Both the position numbers and the translations under genes were made by a program. From NCBI GenBank assembly GCA_015179125.1, contig WHVA01000566.1:1-64000 (forward strand): DNA of 64,000 nt, in the 5' to 3' direction. The stretch comes from Gautieria morchelliformis. Its lineage: Eukaryota; Basidiomycota; Agaricomycetes; Gomphales; Gomphaceae. Position 1 is the stretch's first letter, and each line of letters starts with the position of its first letter. The notes below the pieces were generated by a model, which was not told the origin of the DNA, searched no databases, and saw nothing but the letters and a program-made list of their open reading frames with translations. Below are positions 44,287-55,048 of this stretch, piece by piece.

Positions 44287-46925
44287 GTGCTCAGACTCAG
44301 CGCCGCTTCTCATTCATTGTCCAAAGATTCCCTTAATGTAGATCTAACCTCGCCTTCGCTCCCCAACATCGCTTTTGTTGCATTAGTTGACTGCGGGTCC
44401 TCAGATTGTTTTATTGAATCCAGATTTGTCCAGAAGTACTCTATGCCTGCTTATCCTGTCTCCCCTATACCTTTGAAACTATTTGACGGTAGTACTAACA
44501 CTACCATTACCCAAGCTCTAGACCTCTGTATTTGCTTTCCCACTGGCGAACAACAATGGGTTACCTTCTACGTAACCTCGCTCAACTCGAGTTGCTCGGT
44601 GGTACTTGGCCACAACTGGCTCACCCGCTACAATCCGTCGATTGACTGGGTATTGGGCAGTATTACTTTCAAGACCATCGACCTAACAACGACTCCAGCG
44701 ACCACGGCGACGTCAGCCCGCTCAGCTTCGGCTACGACTTCGACCTCGCTTATGGCATCTTCGCCCCCGCCTCCGAACTCGCCTCCGACCTCGCCTCAGA
44801 ACTCACCTCCGAAGTTGCAAGCACCGCTCGTTTCCCTAATCAATGCACCCGCTTTCATGCGTGCGTCTAGATTGGAAGGGTCCGAAGTGTTTCAGCTCAA
44901 TCTGGCTTCGCCTGAGCTCCTCGCCCGAGGAGCAACATCGGGAGAAAGCTCTCCCGAGCTTTCTGAGAACGTTAAAAAACATGTTCCCGAAGTATATCAC
45001 GAATTTGCAGATGTGTTCAGCAAAGCACGCGCTGACACCCTAGCTCCCCACCGACCTCACGATATCAAAATCAACCTTGAAGAAGGGACCTCGCCGCCTA
45101 TCGGTCCCATCTACTCTCTCTCGGCTTCCGAACTCAAAGCACTTTGCGAGTTCATCGACGAGCACTTGAACATCGGTTTCATCCGACCTTCATGCTTGCC
45201 TCATGGTGCACCGGTATTGTTTGTTCGCAAAAAAGATGGCTCCCTTCGATTGTGTGTCGACTTCCAAGGTTTAAACAAGATCTCGAAAAAAGATCGGTAT
45301 CCATTGCCATTGATTGCTGACTTACTTGATGCTCCAAAGAATGCTCGCATCTATACGAAGATTGACCTTCGTCACGCTTACCACCTCGTACAGGTGGCCG
45401 AGGGTGACGAATGGAAAACCGCCTTCAGGACTCGCTATGGGTCCTTTGAATGGTTGGTTATGCCATTTGGTCTCACTAACGGCCCTGCTGCTTTCCAGAG
45501 ATTCATGAACGAGATTTTCGCCGACCTTTTGGACGTTTGTGTGGTGGTATACTTGGATGACATTCTAATCTACTCCAGTGACCCCTCCAAACATGTTGAA
45601 CATGTCAAGGAAGTCTTGCGACGACTACGACTCAACAACCTCTTCGCCAAAGAAGACAAATGCAAGTTTCATCGCGACTCGGTTGAATTCCTCGGCTACA
45701 TACTCTCTCCCGAGGGCCTCACTATGGCGGATGACAAGGTAAAGGTCATTCAAGACTGGCCTGAACCTCGCAAAGTTCGCGACATCCAGTCTTTCCTCGG
45801 TTTCGCCAACTTCTACCGACGTTTCATTCACAACTACTCCGACATCACCATTCCTCTCACCCGACTCACCCGCAAGGGTACCCACTGGAACTTTTCCGAA
45901 GATTGTCGAAAGGCCTTCAACCTGTTGAAGAGGGCGTTCACTACCGCTCCTATCCTTACCCACTGGATTCCTGACCTTCCACTAATCATAGAGACTGATG
46001 CTTTAGATTATGCCTTAGCGGCAATCTTATCGTTGCGAACCTCGGAAGGCGAACTTCATCCCGTCGCTTTCCACTCCCGCACATTCACCTCTACCGAGCT
46101 CAACTACGATGTTCACGACAAGGAGCTCCTAGCCATTTTTGAAGCGTTTCAACGCTGGCAACACTACCACAAGGGCTCTGGTGACCCTGTCGACGTTATC
46201 ACTGATCACAAGAACCTCGAATACTTCTCAACTACGAAGCTCTTGACCCTTCAACAAGCTCGGTGGTCAGAATACCTTTCCCAGTTCAACCTTGCCATAC
46301 GCTTCCGACCTGGTCGCCTCGGAACGAAGCCTGACTCTCTCACTAGACGATGGGACGTCTACCTTAAAGAGGGGAATAGCGACTATGCCACCATAAACCC
46401 ACAGAACCTACGGCCAGTGTTTACTCAACACCAGCTGGCATCGTCCCTTAGAGCTACTAACCTCGCTCCCATCGTACTCCGAGCCGCTTCGCTGCTTGAT
46501 ACCGAGCAGATCCGAGCTGACATACTAGCGAACCTCCCCTCGGACCCCATAGCCAAGTCGCACCTCGGCTTGGTTAATGACCCGAGGTGGACCACAGACC
46601 CCAAGGGCTTTCTCAAGCTTGACAACCAAACCTATGTTCCAGCGGCCCAAGACCTTCGACTTCGCATCCTGCAATACAAGTACGATCATATTCTCTCGGG
46701 ACACTTCGGGGTCAACAAGACCTTGGAGCTGATCCGACGAGATTACACTTGGCCAGGGATTAGATCCTTTGTCAAAGAGTATTGCAAAACTTGCACCACT
46801 TGTATGCGAAGCAAGCCGCAACATCACAAGCCCTATGGCCTCCTCAAACAACTCCCCGTTCCCGAGAAGCCTTGGAATTCCATCTCTATGGATTTCATTG
46901 AGCAGCTTCCCCCTTCATCCAAGCA
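44287..46925 (+). pseudogene. element B Pol: protease, RT, RNase H, integrase N-part
   Basis: The frame is open to the insertion point. Protease: ALVDCGSSDCFIE (a DCG variant of the usual D-S/T-G) and VVLGHNWLTRYNPSIDW. RT: VRKKDGSLRLCVDFQGLN, IDLRHAYHLVQVAEGDEWKT, MPFGLTNGPAAFQ and active site VVYLDDILIYS. RNase H: IETDALDYALAAILS, DKELLAIFEAFQRW, VITDHKNLEYF. Integrase zinc finger: HILSGHFGVNKTLELI, then CKTCTTC, and the core start SMDFIEQLPPSS, where the element A piece interrupts. The ORF has no ATG at its first codon, so Pol is probably made by frameshift or as a Gag-Pol fusion. Confidence 0.93.
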
Positions 46926-48429
46926 CCTCCACGTCATCGGTGGTGATGGAGTGAGGCTGGTCGGCGTCGCCACTAGCGGCGGTACCTGCTTGGGTGGGTT
47001 GAGCTGAGGGTGAGTGAGGGGTCGCGGCACCGCGGCCCTCACATGGCTGGTCTCGAGGACCTTTTGTTGGCCCTCACGGGCGGCAGCACTGAATGCTGCT
47101 CCGGTGATGCTGCGTTGAACATAGTGTTCAATGCGTGCCACTCACTCGCGAATGACCCCCGTGTGGCGGGCCAACCATCTCGCGATCTTGGCGAGGGGGA
47201 TGTCGGGGCCGGCTCGGCCCCCAACGGGGAATGGGCCCGTGATGGAGAGCCACAGGGTGGTGCTCTGAGGCATCAGCACTTCCCTGGCATTGACGAGGCT
47301 CGACCATTGATCTGTCAAGCCGAATAGGTCGAGTAGCCTCGCCCTGAGAGGTGATGCAACCCCTTTGACCCGGGGTGCAAGGGCCTTCAACCACATCCAG
47401 ACGTCCATGTCATCTAGGTTGAAGGTGCCATCCATGTTGTCACGGATGGCTGATGGGATTCCTTCAGGGTTGTGTATCCAACCCTTTAGGATAGCCGCGA
47501 TGTCATGCGGGGTACCGCCCGCTATCACGAGACAATCCCTTTTGGGATTGCGAGTGCATTGTTCGCGCTCGATGCGTTTGAATACGCCGATCATCTCGTG
47601 CGTACACGTGAGCTGAGGCGTTTCTTTTGCCTGCGCTATGAGTTCGACGAAGCGTGGGTCGTCGAGCGGGCAGACGTTGTACCATTGAGTACGACGCTGT
47701 TGGGCCTTCCCTACCGGCCGTGGTAGGAGGCCCGTCTCGGAGATCGGTGGATCTCCGAGTGGGATGAGCGTCCCCTCCCCTGGGTAGGGAGGGTGACCTG
47801 TCCCCGCCGGTGGAGGCAGGGCCACGCCAGGCCCGATGTACTGGGCCTCGATCTGTGCTATCCGCCGTTGAAGGGCGGGGTCGTTGACAGTGCAACGACG
47901 ACACCGCTAGGTAAGCGCTAATCGCGCTTTCCCTGGCAATGGCTAGCCCATTGACAGTGTTGGGGGTCCCGCGCAATTTCTTGCACTTTTTCTTTGGCTG
48001 CTCTGCCAGCCGCTGTGCCCTTTCCGGGTCGTACGTCTTCCAGATGGACGAGTCTGACTCCCATCCTTCTGGGACGCCGTACGCAGAGTTGGAAGGCGCG
48101 CTATGCCCTTCCATCGTTGTCGTCGTCAGGGTCGGCACCGACAATCGGGACGCTAGCCCCGATGTTGCACGCACCAGCAAAGGCGCCGTCGCATGAGGTG
48201 ATGATGGCCCGGCCACTGGGTCAGCGGCTGGGTCATGGCGCGGCCTTTTTGAGGCTGCGTGGGTGAACTTGAGCTGGAGCTGGGCTGCACTCAGCTGCTC
48301 CTCAAGTTCTTTTATTCTGGTGCGCTCGGTTTCGAGCGCATCGTCGCGGTCTTCGACCGCCCATTCCAACTCCTTGACCTCCTTCTTGAGGTCATGGATG
48401 TCCCAGAGGGGCTCCTCCCGCACGTCACA
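46926..48429 (-). pseudogene. element A ORF3 fragment (minus copy)
   Basis: Minus-strand frames 47142-47825 and 47503-48525 carry the ORF3 protein: coiled coil (HDLKKEVKELEWAVEDRD), basic KKKCKKLR, and the C-terminal domain (WIHNPEGIP, DVWMWLKALAPR). Here the region around the Pro-Gly linker is in frame with the C-terminal domain, which shows that the left copy's break is a frameshift. A different frameshift occurs further upstream (near 47880). Confidence 0.85.
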
Positions 48430-49193
48430 CCCGCGTCGTCGAGGCTCACAACGACGCCTCGACAGTGACCCTTGATCTTCCTGACGAGCTGAAAAGCCGT
48501 CACATTTCACCGGTCTTCCATTCAAGCCTCGTACGGTGATATGAGGCTAACAACGTCGAATTGTTCCCTTGTCATGAGGCCAAGTCATTTTATGACTTCG
48601 GAGCGAATGACGACGAGGAGTGGCTCGTCGACGAGATTATCGCACATTGATGGATAAACTTGACGGACCTGGAATTCCAGGTCCGTTGGAACCTAGGCGA
48701 CGTGACATGGGAACCCATGTCATCCTGCAAGGACCTTGAAGCCCTAGATAGCTATCTAGAGCTTCGGGGGGTGAGCAAGCCACGCGACCTCCCCAGACGC
48801 CGCTAGACGTGTCTGTCACGTGCATACCACGTGATGCGCCAGCCATGGCGCGGTTAAATTTTCACCTCGGATCTTTATGAGGGCGCATCGCTTCTTGGAA
48901 GCTAACCACCATCATCCCCACGAAGATGATGCCCCCCAAAGATGGGATGGACGTTGATCCGTCAACATCCACAGCATGAGCAACGGCCCCAAGACAGGGG
49001 GCCGCAGATATTCTCCGTGCTCCAGTAGACCAGGAGCACTGGATGATCGTGGGATGGGAGGACGCCCTCACCATCGTCCACCCGGACGATTGTGCAACGT
49101 GCACGGACTACGCCACGCACTTAAGGGCCGCGACAGGCACCCGCAAGGTCAAATTGTGGGACGAAGACATCGGCGACACCGTAGATGCAGCCT
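48430..49193 (+). pseudogene. internally inverted block: chromodomain end to ORF3 start
   Basis: Plus-oriented and homologous to about 2897-3661 of the left copy: GPY/chromodomain tail, the spacer, and the ORF3 start (atgatgccccccaaagatgg at 48925). It is flanked on both sides by minus-oriented element A sequence. Several codons differ from the left copy by CpG transitions, including CGA to TGA near 48647. Confidence 0.85.
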
Positions 49194-49581
49194 GTTACGG
49201 CCCGATGTACCGCGGGACTAGTTTTCTGGCTCTTCCTTTCGGGAGAGTTAGGTTTTGTGTCGAAAGGTAGACGCGGTCATTGGCCGTGTACCTGTTGCTC
49301 GCCATACGTTTCTTGTTTGCATGAAACATTTGCGTCACTCGATGCTCTATGATTGCATCGTGTGCCACCATCAGGTTCCATTTTGCCTGATGTGCGAACT
49401 GGGCTACCCCTTTGAACAGGGTGTCCACGGCTATGGGGAGGTCTATCCGCGGCATATAGCTGTGGTTCAGCTCGAAAGGTGCGAACCCTGTGGTCGCACT
49501 GACGTTGCTGTTGAGGGCGACCTCAACCATTGGGCATTTCACTGCCCAATCCTTCTGATCGTCTCTGACGACCGCGCGCAT
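49194..49581 (-). pseudogene. element A integrase fragment (minus copy)
   Basis: Minus frame MRAVVRDDQKDWAVKCPMV through ANDRVYLSTQNLTLPKGR, corresponding to about 2505-2890 of the left copy. The end at the RYIGP motif is the inversion breakpoint. Confidence 0.88.
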
Positions 49582-50313
49582 TCACCTCCATCCTAGTGAT
49601 TGTTGACCGCTTCACTAAGCAGGTTATCTTCATTCCAACCACAGACAAGATAACCTCGCAAGAGCTTGCTCATCTCTTCATCCTTCATGTCTTTTCCAAG
49701 CATGGAGTCCCCTCGCACGTCACCTCGGACAGGGGTTCCGAGTTCGTCTTGCACTTCTGGCGCTCTCTAGGGAAAGCCTTGGACATGCGGTTGCATTTCA
49801 CCTTGGGATATCATCCCGAGGGTGACGGTCAAACCGAGCGTGCTAACCAGACCTTGGAACAGTACCTCAGGATATACTGCAACTACCAACAGTCCAATTG
49901 GGCTTCACTCCTTCCCCTCGCCGAGTTCGCTTACAACAATGCGCCTAGCGCAACCACCGGCATATCTCCATTCTTTGCTAATAAGGGTTACCACCCGAAC
50001 CTCACAGTCCACCCCGAGCGCGATCTCGCCTCGGCACGAGCTTGAGACTTCATGGTTGACCTGAACGAGCTACACCAGGAACTTCGCCGCGCCATCCTCG
50101 AGGCTCAGAAGACCTACCAAGCCTCGGCTGATGTTCGCCGCAAACCCGCTCCTGATTTCCAAATAGGATCCCTCGCCTTTGTAAAGGCACAGTACTTCCG
50201 AACAACTCGGCCTACCAAGAAGCTCGCCGAGGAGCTTTTGGGTCCTTTTGAGATCATTTCCCGAGCGGGTACTCACTCCTTCACCCTTTGACTTCCAGAA
50301 CACATGCATTCAG
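49582..50313 (+). pseudogene. element B integrase C-part
   Basis: It resumes LVIVDRFTKQVIFIPT, then VTSDRGSEFVLHFWRSL (second catalytic Asp) and GYHPEGDGQTERANQTLEQY (catalytic Glu). Two in-frame TGA stops, at about 50042 and 50289, sit where arginine CGA is expected (ASARA-stop-DF and FTL-stop-LP). The reading stops at LPEHMHSV at the Copia LTR. Confidence 0.9.
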
Positions 50314-50801
50314 TGTTAGCAACTAGGGGCTATGGCAGGGAAGGTTCGGTAGAGTTCTTAGAAAGCTAGAATCAAATACACTCTCTCAGTGAATTTATTG
50401 TCACTGATGTATTAATACAATACCTAGAATCAAATACACTACATGATTTTCAGTCAACATGCTATGTAAATATGAAAGATACTACTCGCCTCTCTCAGTG
50501 AATTTATTGTCACTGAGAGAGGAGCACTATCCTGTCTCAGAAGGCATATACGTGCACCCGGCCCTTTAGCGCCCAAGGGCTCGCGCATCGAAGTCATTTC
50601 AAACTCCGCTGGGTGCAGCCGCCTGTGAAAATAGAAATAACAGAATGGAATGGAGAGATAGGGAGTGACTAGAAAATTTCGAAAATAATCAGAGAAGTGG
50701 ATGCATGGTACAAGAACAGTATGAGAAAATATTGAAACACCACACAATAAATTGAATATATTATGCTTGATTTTGGTGCAGGAGCATAAATGCACCCAAC
50801 A
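50314..50801 (-). repeat. 3' LTR of the Copia element
   Basis: 488 bp in minus orientation, ending in TGTTAGC on the plus strand at 50314. The outer 5 bp are TTCAG, matching the complement of the flank of the other LTR. It looks identical to 41513-42000. Confidence 0.93.
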
Positions 50802-50814
50802 CGCCCCCTCAAGC

Positions 50815-53800
50815 TTAATATATTCCGATTTTCTCATTGAGGATTCTCACTCTAGGACTAGGAAGTCCTTTAGTGAGAAGATCGGCTAGCATGTGTTCCG
50901 TTGGTAGGTACACAAGCTTAATTTCTTCATCTTCGACTATATCTCGGATGAAATATAATCTAATGTCGAAATGCTTGGTCCTCGTGTGTTGTTGAGTGCC
51001 ATAGACGATGGCAATGGCTGATTGATTGTCTGAATAAAGTTTGATGGGAAAATTCAGCGGTTGGAATACTTCAGAAATAAAGTGGCGCATCCATAAGGCT
51101 TCTTTACTCGCATGAGTCAGGGCAACGAATTCGGCTTCAGTTGATGATAGGGCTACTATGGATTGTTTTTGACAACTCCATGATACTGTCCCTCCATCAA
51201 TCTGAAAAATATAAGCCGAGTATGAGTGCCTGTGCTCTTGAGAAGCCCAATCCACATCTGAATACCCAATGAGGCCGTCTCGATTCTTCCCAAGTGTCAA
51301 TTTGTAGTCCATCGTGCCTTTTAGATATTTAAAGACACGTTTGACTGCATGCCAATGTGTTGGACCTGGGTTTTCGAGGAATTGAGAAAGTAATGACACT
51401 GCGAATGCAATGTCTGGTCGAGTGGCTACTGCTGCCCACATCAATGATCCTATCGCTTGTCTGTATGGAATTCTTGACATCTTTTGTTTGTCTTCATCTG
51501 TGGAAGGGCATTGGTCCCTGGATAATTTAACGGCTGGGTCGAGAGGCGTGGAAAATGTTTTGGCATCATCCAGATTGAATTTGTTGATGATTTTCTGGAT
51601 GTATGCGGCTTGTGATATTGCAATCGATTTGTTATTCCAATCTCTTTCGATTTTGAGGTTCAAAAGCCAGTGAATCTCGCCTAGATCTTTCATACTGAAG
51701 ATCTGGGCAAGATCATGCTTTACCCCATTGAGGATTGGTTGACTCTCAGCTGTGATAGTGAGGTCGTCTACTGCCATTGCAATAATCGCATGCCCTCTCG
51801 GTCCACGTCTGCAAAATACAGCTCCATCCGAAGCTGATTTAGTGAATCCTAACTTGAGAAATTCACCACTCAGACGTTTGTACCATTCCCTTCCAGACTG
51901 TTTGAGGCCATAAAGTGCTTTCTTCAGCAGGAGGACATCATCTTTGTCTCCGGTCTCATATCCATATGGCTGTCTCATGTAAATAGGTTCTGGCAGTGTA
52001 GCATTCAAATACGCACTGTCCACATCCATTTGGTGAATAGGCCAGTTGTTCCTGGCAGCAATGGCACATATAATCCGTAAGGAAGTCATCCGAGCAACAG
52101 GTGCATAGGTTTCATTGTAGTCGACTCCAAAACTTTGTGTAAAGCCTTGGGCGACCATCCTCGATCTAGGTGTGATGGGTTCACCTTCTGGATTGCGTTT
52201 CCAGAGGAATACCCATCTATTTCCGACAATATTTGCCCCAGGAGGTGGTTTAACCACTTCCCATACACCTTTGTCGAGTAGCACCTTGTACTCTTTATCC
52301 ATCGATGCTTTCCACATAGGATCATTTAAAGCTTCATCTGCATTGCTAGGCTCAGTCTGATTCAAATCCGGCAGCACCTTATCTTTGTTTTGATCGGAGG
52401 TCGAAAGTGTACTGATGGCAAGGTTATAATCACTGATGCCGTCAGTGACAGAGGATAAATCTTGTTCGAATAATTTGTCTTGATGGTCCTCAATGTCCTC
52501 GTAAGCTAGTGTAGTGATATCTGCACCAGCATGTCTCTTAGCTTGAGATCTTGTTACGGGACCACTTGGGGCCGGCTGCACCTGCTGCTGACGGATTCTC
52601 TCGCTTCTCCTTGTTGGAGCAGCTTCTTTAGGTCTGACATCAACAGTCTGACTGGGTTGCAGCTCTTCAAGACGTTCCTCTGGTTCATTATCGTCAATTT
52701 CTTCGATCTTTGCCTCCTCGCTGACTAAGCGACTAGGCATGGGTGCTGGCGCCGAAATGGCCTGTATCACTTTTCTGGACGTAGGTAGCTGTGACTCTTC
52801 AATAGAAATGATTGGAGCTTTGCCCCCCTTCATCTCTGAGTCAAATATAACATTCCGCTCGACAGAAACCTTCTGAGAGTCAGGCCAGTAGATGCAGTGA
52901 CCATGGCTCTGTCCAGAGATTCCTATCCACCGAGCTCTTTTGGCACGGGCTGCTAGTTTGTTTCCCTCTTTGACTTTAACGTAGACTTCAATTCCCCACA
53001 CGTGTATGTCTTTCAGGTTCGGTTTCTCGTGATGGATCATTTCAAAAGGGGTTTTATCTGGCAAAGCTCTTGTGTGTGTCCGATTCCTAAGATAGTTGGC
53101 ATGCAAAATTGCATGCCCCCATAGAGCCTTAGGAAGACTTGATTCCAATAGCATGGCACGAGCTCTTTCAACTAGAGTTCGGTTTAAATGTTCAGCAACA
53201 CCATTTGACTCTGGGGTGTCGTGCACGGTTAACCGATGCTTCATGCCTTGCTTGGCTAAATGCTGTTCGAATTCCGAGCTTGTGTATTCGCCCCCTCTGT
53301 CGGAAACAAGTGCTTTGATGTGCACGTTCCTCTGTCGAAGCATCAAGGCCTCGTAGAGTTTGTATTTTGAAAATGCTTCCGATTTGTTTGCCATCAAATA
53401 GATAACCGATTCTCTTGAGTAGTCGTCGATGAAAGACACATAATAGGATTTCTTGTCAATTGTGGAGTGTCTCGCTGGTCCCCAGACATCAGAATAAATT
53501 CTGTCACCGAATTTTGATGATCGGCTTCTGGGTTCCTGAGGAAGTGATTTACGTGCAATCTTCGCTTGAATGCACGCATCGCAAACAACCTTGTCACCTT
53601 TTGAGCTCAATTCAATGCCTAATATCATGCCACGGTTGAGCAAATGCTGTAGGGACTTTTGTGAAATGTGCCCCATTTTCTGATGTATCTCCATGGCTGA
53701 TGCGCATATATGCGCTTCGGCACTTGTGTGTTGTAAATCAAATCGATATAAGCCATTCAGCTTCGGTGCTTGCATCAATATCCTGCCTTTACGATTGGAT

Positions 53801-54948
53801 ATTGTGCATTTCTGATCAGCTATTTGTGTGTTATAGCCTGCATCATCGCACCGGCCGATCGAGATCAGGGTAACAGCCATTTTGGGCGCGTAGAACGTAT
53901 CCTTCAATGTAATGTTCACAGTCTTATCTCCAACCTTGTTAGATAGCACGAGTGAGCCTGAACCGAAGGCATCAAAAGTGCCTTTGTTGGCTGCACGAAT
54001 TGTGCGCGGCTGTGAGAATGGACTGTAATCCCTCAATAAATTCTTGTGAGGGGTCATATGTGCGGTCGTTCCAGTGTCGAGGATAACAACAGTGTCCAGA
54101 GATAAACTACTCAAATTAGAGCAGTCGAAGTTGGCGAAAGCGGCTGGACTGCCACTCTCATCCTCCTCAGAGGACACTTCTTCGGCAACATTCACCTTGG
54201 CTTTGCCCTTCTTCTTTTTGGCTTTGGCTTTCTTCTTCTGACGTGGCCCCTGGCCTTCTTTACCACCTCCTTTAGCCCAGCAACTCTCTATAGCATGTCC
54301 AGGCTTGTGGCAATTAGTGCATGCAGGCACCTTCGGGTCTTTCCGGCCCTTCTGCCCTTTCGTAGATGAACCAATAAATGCCTGCTCTTCTTGTGAAATA
54401 TTGAGGGTCTTTCTCCTGTCATATTGAGCCTTTAGTACTCTGATAATATCATCAGGCACTAAGGGCATTCCACATTCTTCGAGCGACGTGGTAAGGGCAT
54501 TCATAACTGCCTCATAGGAGGGTGGAAGTGATGCAAGGATGATGTTGGTGAACTCTCCTTCAGAAATTCTGGCTCCCATCTCATTGAGACGAGCATAGAG
54601 GTCTTGGGCCTTGTCCAAGTGATCTCTCAAGTCTCCATCCTCAGGACACCTCATACTGCGAAGCTGTCTCTGTAGGTTGGTGAGGACCATCTTGGGCTTT
54701 TTGGTCATCTCATTGACCAATGCATCCCAGACTTCTTTTGCTGTATGTCTCTTCTGTAGCATCAGAGCTAGTGACTCTGACACTGAGACGATTATTTGGG
54801 TTTTGGCCTGTCCTTCTCTGGCAAGATACTTCTCCAGCTTCTCCTCAGCCTTCTCAATCTGAGTTTCCTCAGCTTCTGTAAGAATATGAAGTACGGGTCT
54901 TATATAATGTCTCTCTTTGCCTCTTGCCACCGTCCCCTGCGTCGCCAC
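50815..54948 (-). CDS. Copia Gag-Pol polyprotein, N-terminally truncated
   Basis: An open frame of 1377 codons. Visible, with approximate residue positions: Gag helical domain (50-180; ALVNEMTKKP, YARLNEMG), zinc knuckle CTNCHKPGHAIESC (210-223), Lys-rich stretch, protease VILDTGTTAHM (288-298) and the pre-integrase HQKMGHISQKSL with CDACIQAK. The integrase core has YSDVWGP, LVSDRGGEYTS and GVAEHLNRTLVERAR. The RT has WVFLWKRNPEGE, ETYAPVARMTSLR, DVDSAYLNA and active site AVDDLTI; RNase H has LSSTEAEFVAL, LYSDNQSAI and KHFDIRLYF. The first codon is GTG and the true start is elsewhere. The first 15 or so residues come from the junction, not Copia. Confidence 0.95.
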   Translation of the reverse strand: MATQGTVARGKERHYIRPVLHILTEAEETQIEKAEEKLEKYLAREGQAKTQIIVSVSESLALMLQKRHTAKEVWDALVNEMTKKPKMVLTNLQRQLRSMRCPEDGDLRDHLDKAQDLYARLNEMGARISEGEFTNIILASLPPSYEAVMNALTTSLEECGMPLVPDDIIRVLKAQYDRRKTLNISQEEQAFIGSSTKGQKGRKDPKVPACTNCHKPGHAIESCWAKGGGKEGQGPRQKKKAKAKKKKGKAKVNVAEEVSSEEDESGSPAAFANFDCSNLSSLSLDTVVILDTGTTAHMTPHKNLLRDYSPFSQPRTIRAANKGTFDAFGSGSLVLSNKVGDKTVNITLKDTFYAPKMAVTLISIGRCDDAGYNTQIADQKCTISNRKGRILMQAPKLNGLYRFDLQHTSAEAHICASAMEIHQKMGHISQKSLQHLLNRGMILGIELSSKGDKVVCDACIQAKIARKSLPQEPRSRSSKFGDRIYSDVWGPARHSTIDKKSYYVSFIDDYSRESVIYLMANKSEAFSKYKLYEALMLRQRNVHIKALVSDRGGEYTSSEFEQHLAKQGMKHRLTVHDTPESNGVAEHLNRTLVERARAMLLESSLPKALWGHAILHANYLRNRTHTRALPDKTPFEMIHHEKPNLKDIHVWGIEVYVKVKEGNKLAARAKRARWIGISGQSHGHCIYWPDSQKVSVERNVIFDSEMKGGKAPIISIEESQLPTSRKVIQAISAPAPMPSRLVSEEAKIEEIDDNEPEERLEELQPSQTVDVRPKEAAPTRRSERIRQQQVQPAPSGPVTRSQAKRHAGADITTLAYEDIEDHQDKLFEQDLSSVTDGISDYNLAISTLSTSDQNKDKVLPDLNQTEPSNADEALNDPMWKASMDKEYKVLLDKGVWEVVKPPPGANIVGNRWVFLWKRNPEGEPITPRSRMVAQGFTQSFGVDYNETYAPVARMTSLRIICAIAARNNWPIHQMDVDSAYLNATLPEPIYMRQPYGYETGDKDDVLLLKKALYGLKQSGREWYKRLSGEFLKLGFTKSASDGAVFCRRGPRGHAIIAMAVDDLTITAESQPILNGVKHDLAQIFSMKDLGEIHWLLNLKIERDWNNKSIAISQAAYIQKIINKFNLDDAKTFSTPLDPAVKLSRDQCPSTDEDKQKMSRIPYRQAIGSLMWAAVATRPDIAFAVSLLSQFLENPGPTHWHAVKRVFKYLKGTMDYKLTLGKNRDGLIGYSDVDWASQEHRHSYSAYIFQIDGGTVSWSCQKQSIVALSSTEAEFVALTHASKEALWMRHFISEVFQPLNFPIKLYSDNQSAIAIVYGTQQHTRTKHFDIRLYFIRDIVEDEEIKLVYLPTEHMLADLLTKGLPSPRVRILNEKIGIY

Positions 54949-55048
54949 TCAATCAGGCCGGCCTGCACCTTGTGAGCATGTCACAGCGACATTTCCATGT
55001 TGCTGCCACCCATCGACAGGTGAGTACTGTTAGCTTTAGCGAGACGGC
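54949..55048. other. flank at the right inversion junction
   Basis: Short unique sequence between the Copia break and the probable LTR of element D. No gene seen. Confidence 0.4.

Larger units (their letters stand above)
46926..49581 (-). mobile_element. rearranged fragment of element A inside B integrase
   Basis: A 2.66 kb block homologous to about 2510-5270 of the left element A copy, minus-oriented, with its middle part turned round. It splits B's integrase between PPSS and LVIVDRFTKQ. There is no LTR at either end, so it did not arrive by normal integration. Both edges show the string cacctcc, possibly junction microhomology. Confidence 0.88.
42411..50313 (+). mobile_element. Gypsy chromovirus B, 5' part up to the Copia insertion
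   Basis: 5' LTR, gag, protease, RT, RNase H and integrase, interrupted by a piece of element A at 46926-49581 and by Copia at 50314. The rest of B is at 39226-41512 in inverted orientation. Without the insertions, B has the order LTR-gag-pol-chromodomain-antisense gene-LTR. Confidence 0.9.
50314..54948 (-). mobile_element. Ty1/Copia element, main part (5' end displaced to 41513-42190)
   Basis: 3' LTR plus an uninterrupted gag-pol frame. The missing 5' LTR, primer site and Gag start are 8 kb to the left in opposite orientation. Identical LTRs and an intact frame mean the element was probably active shortly before the inversion cut it. Confidence 0.9.
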
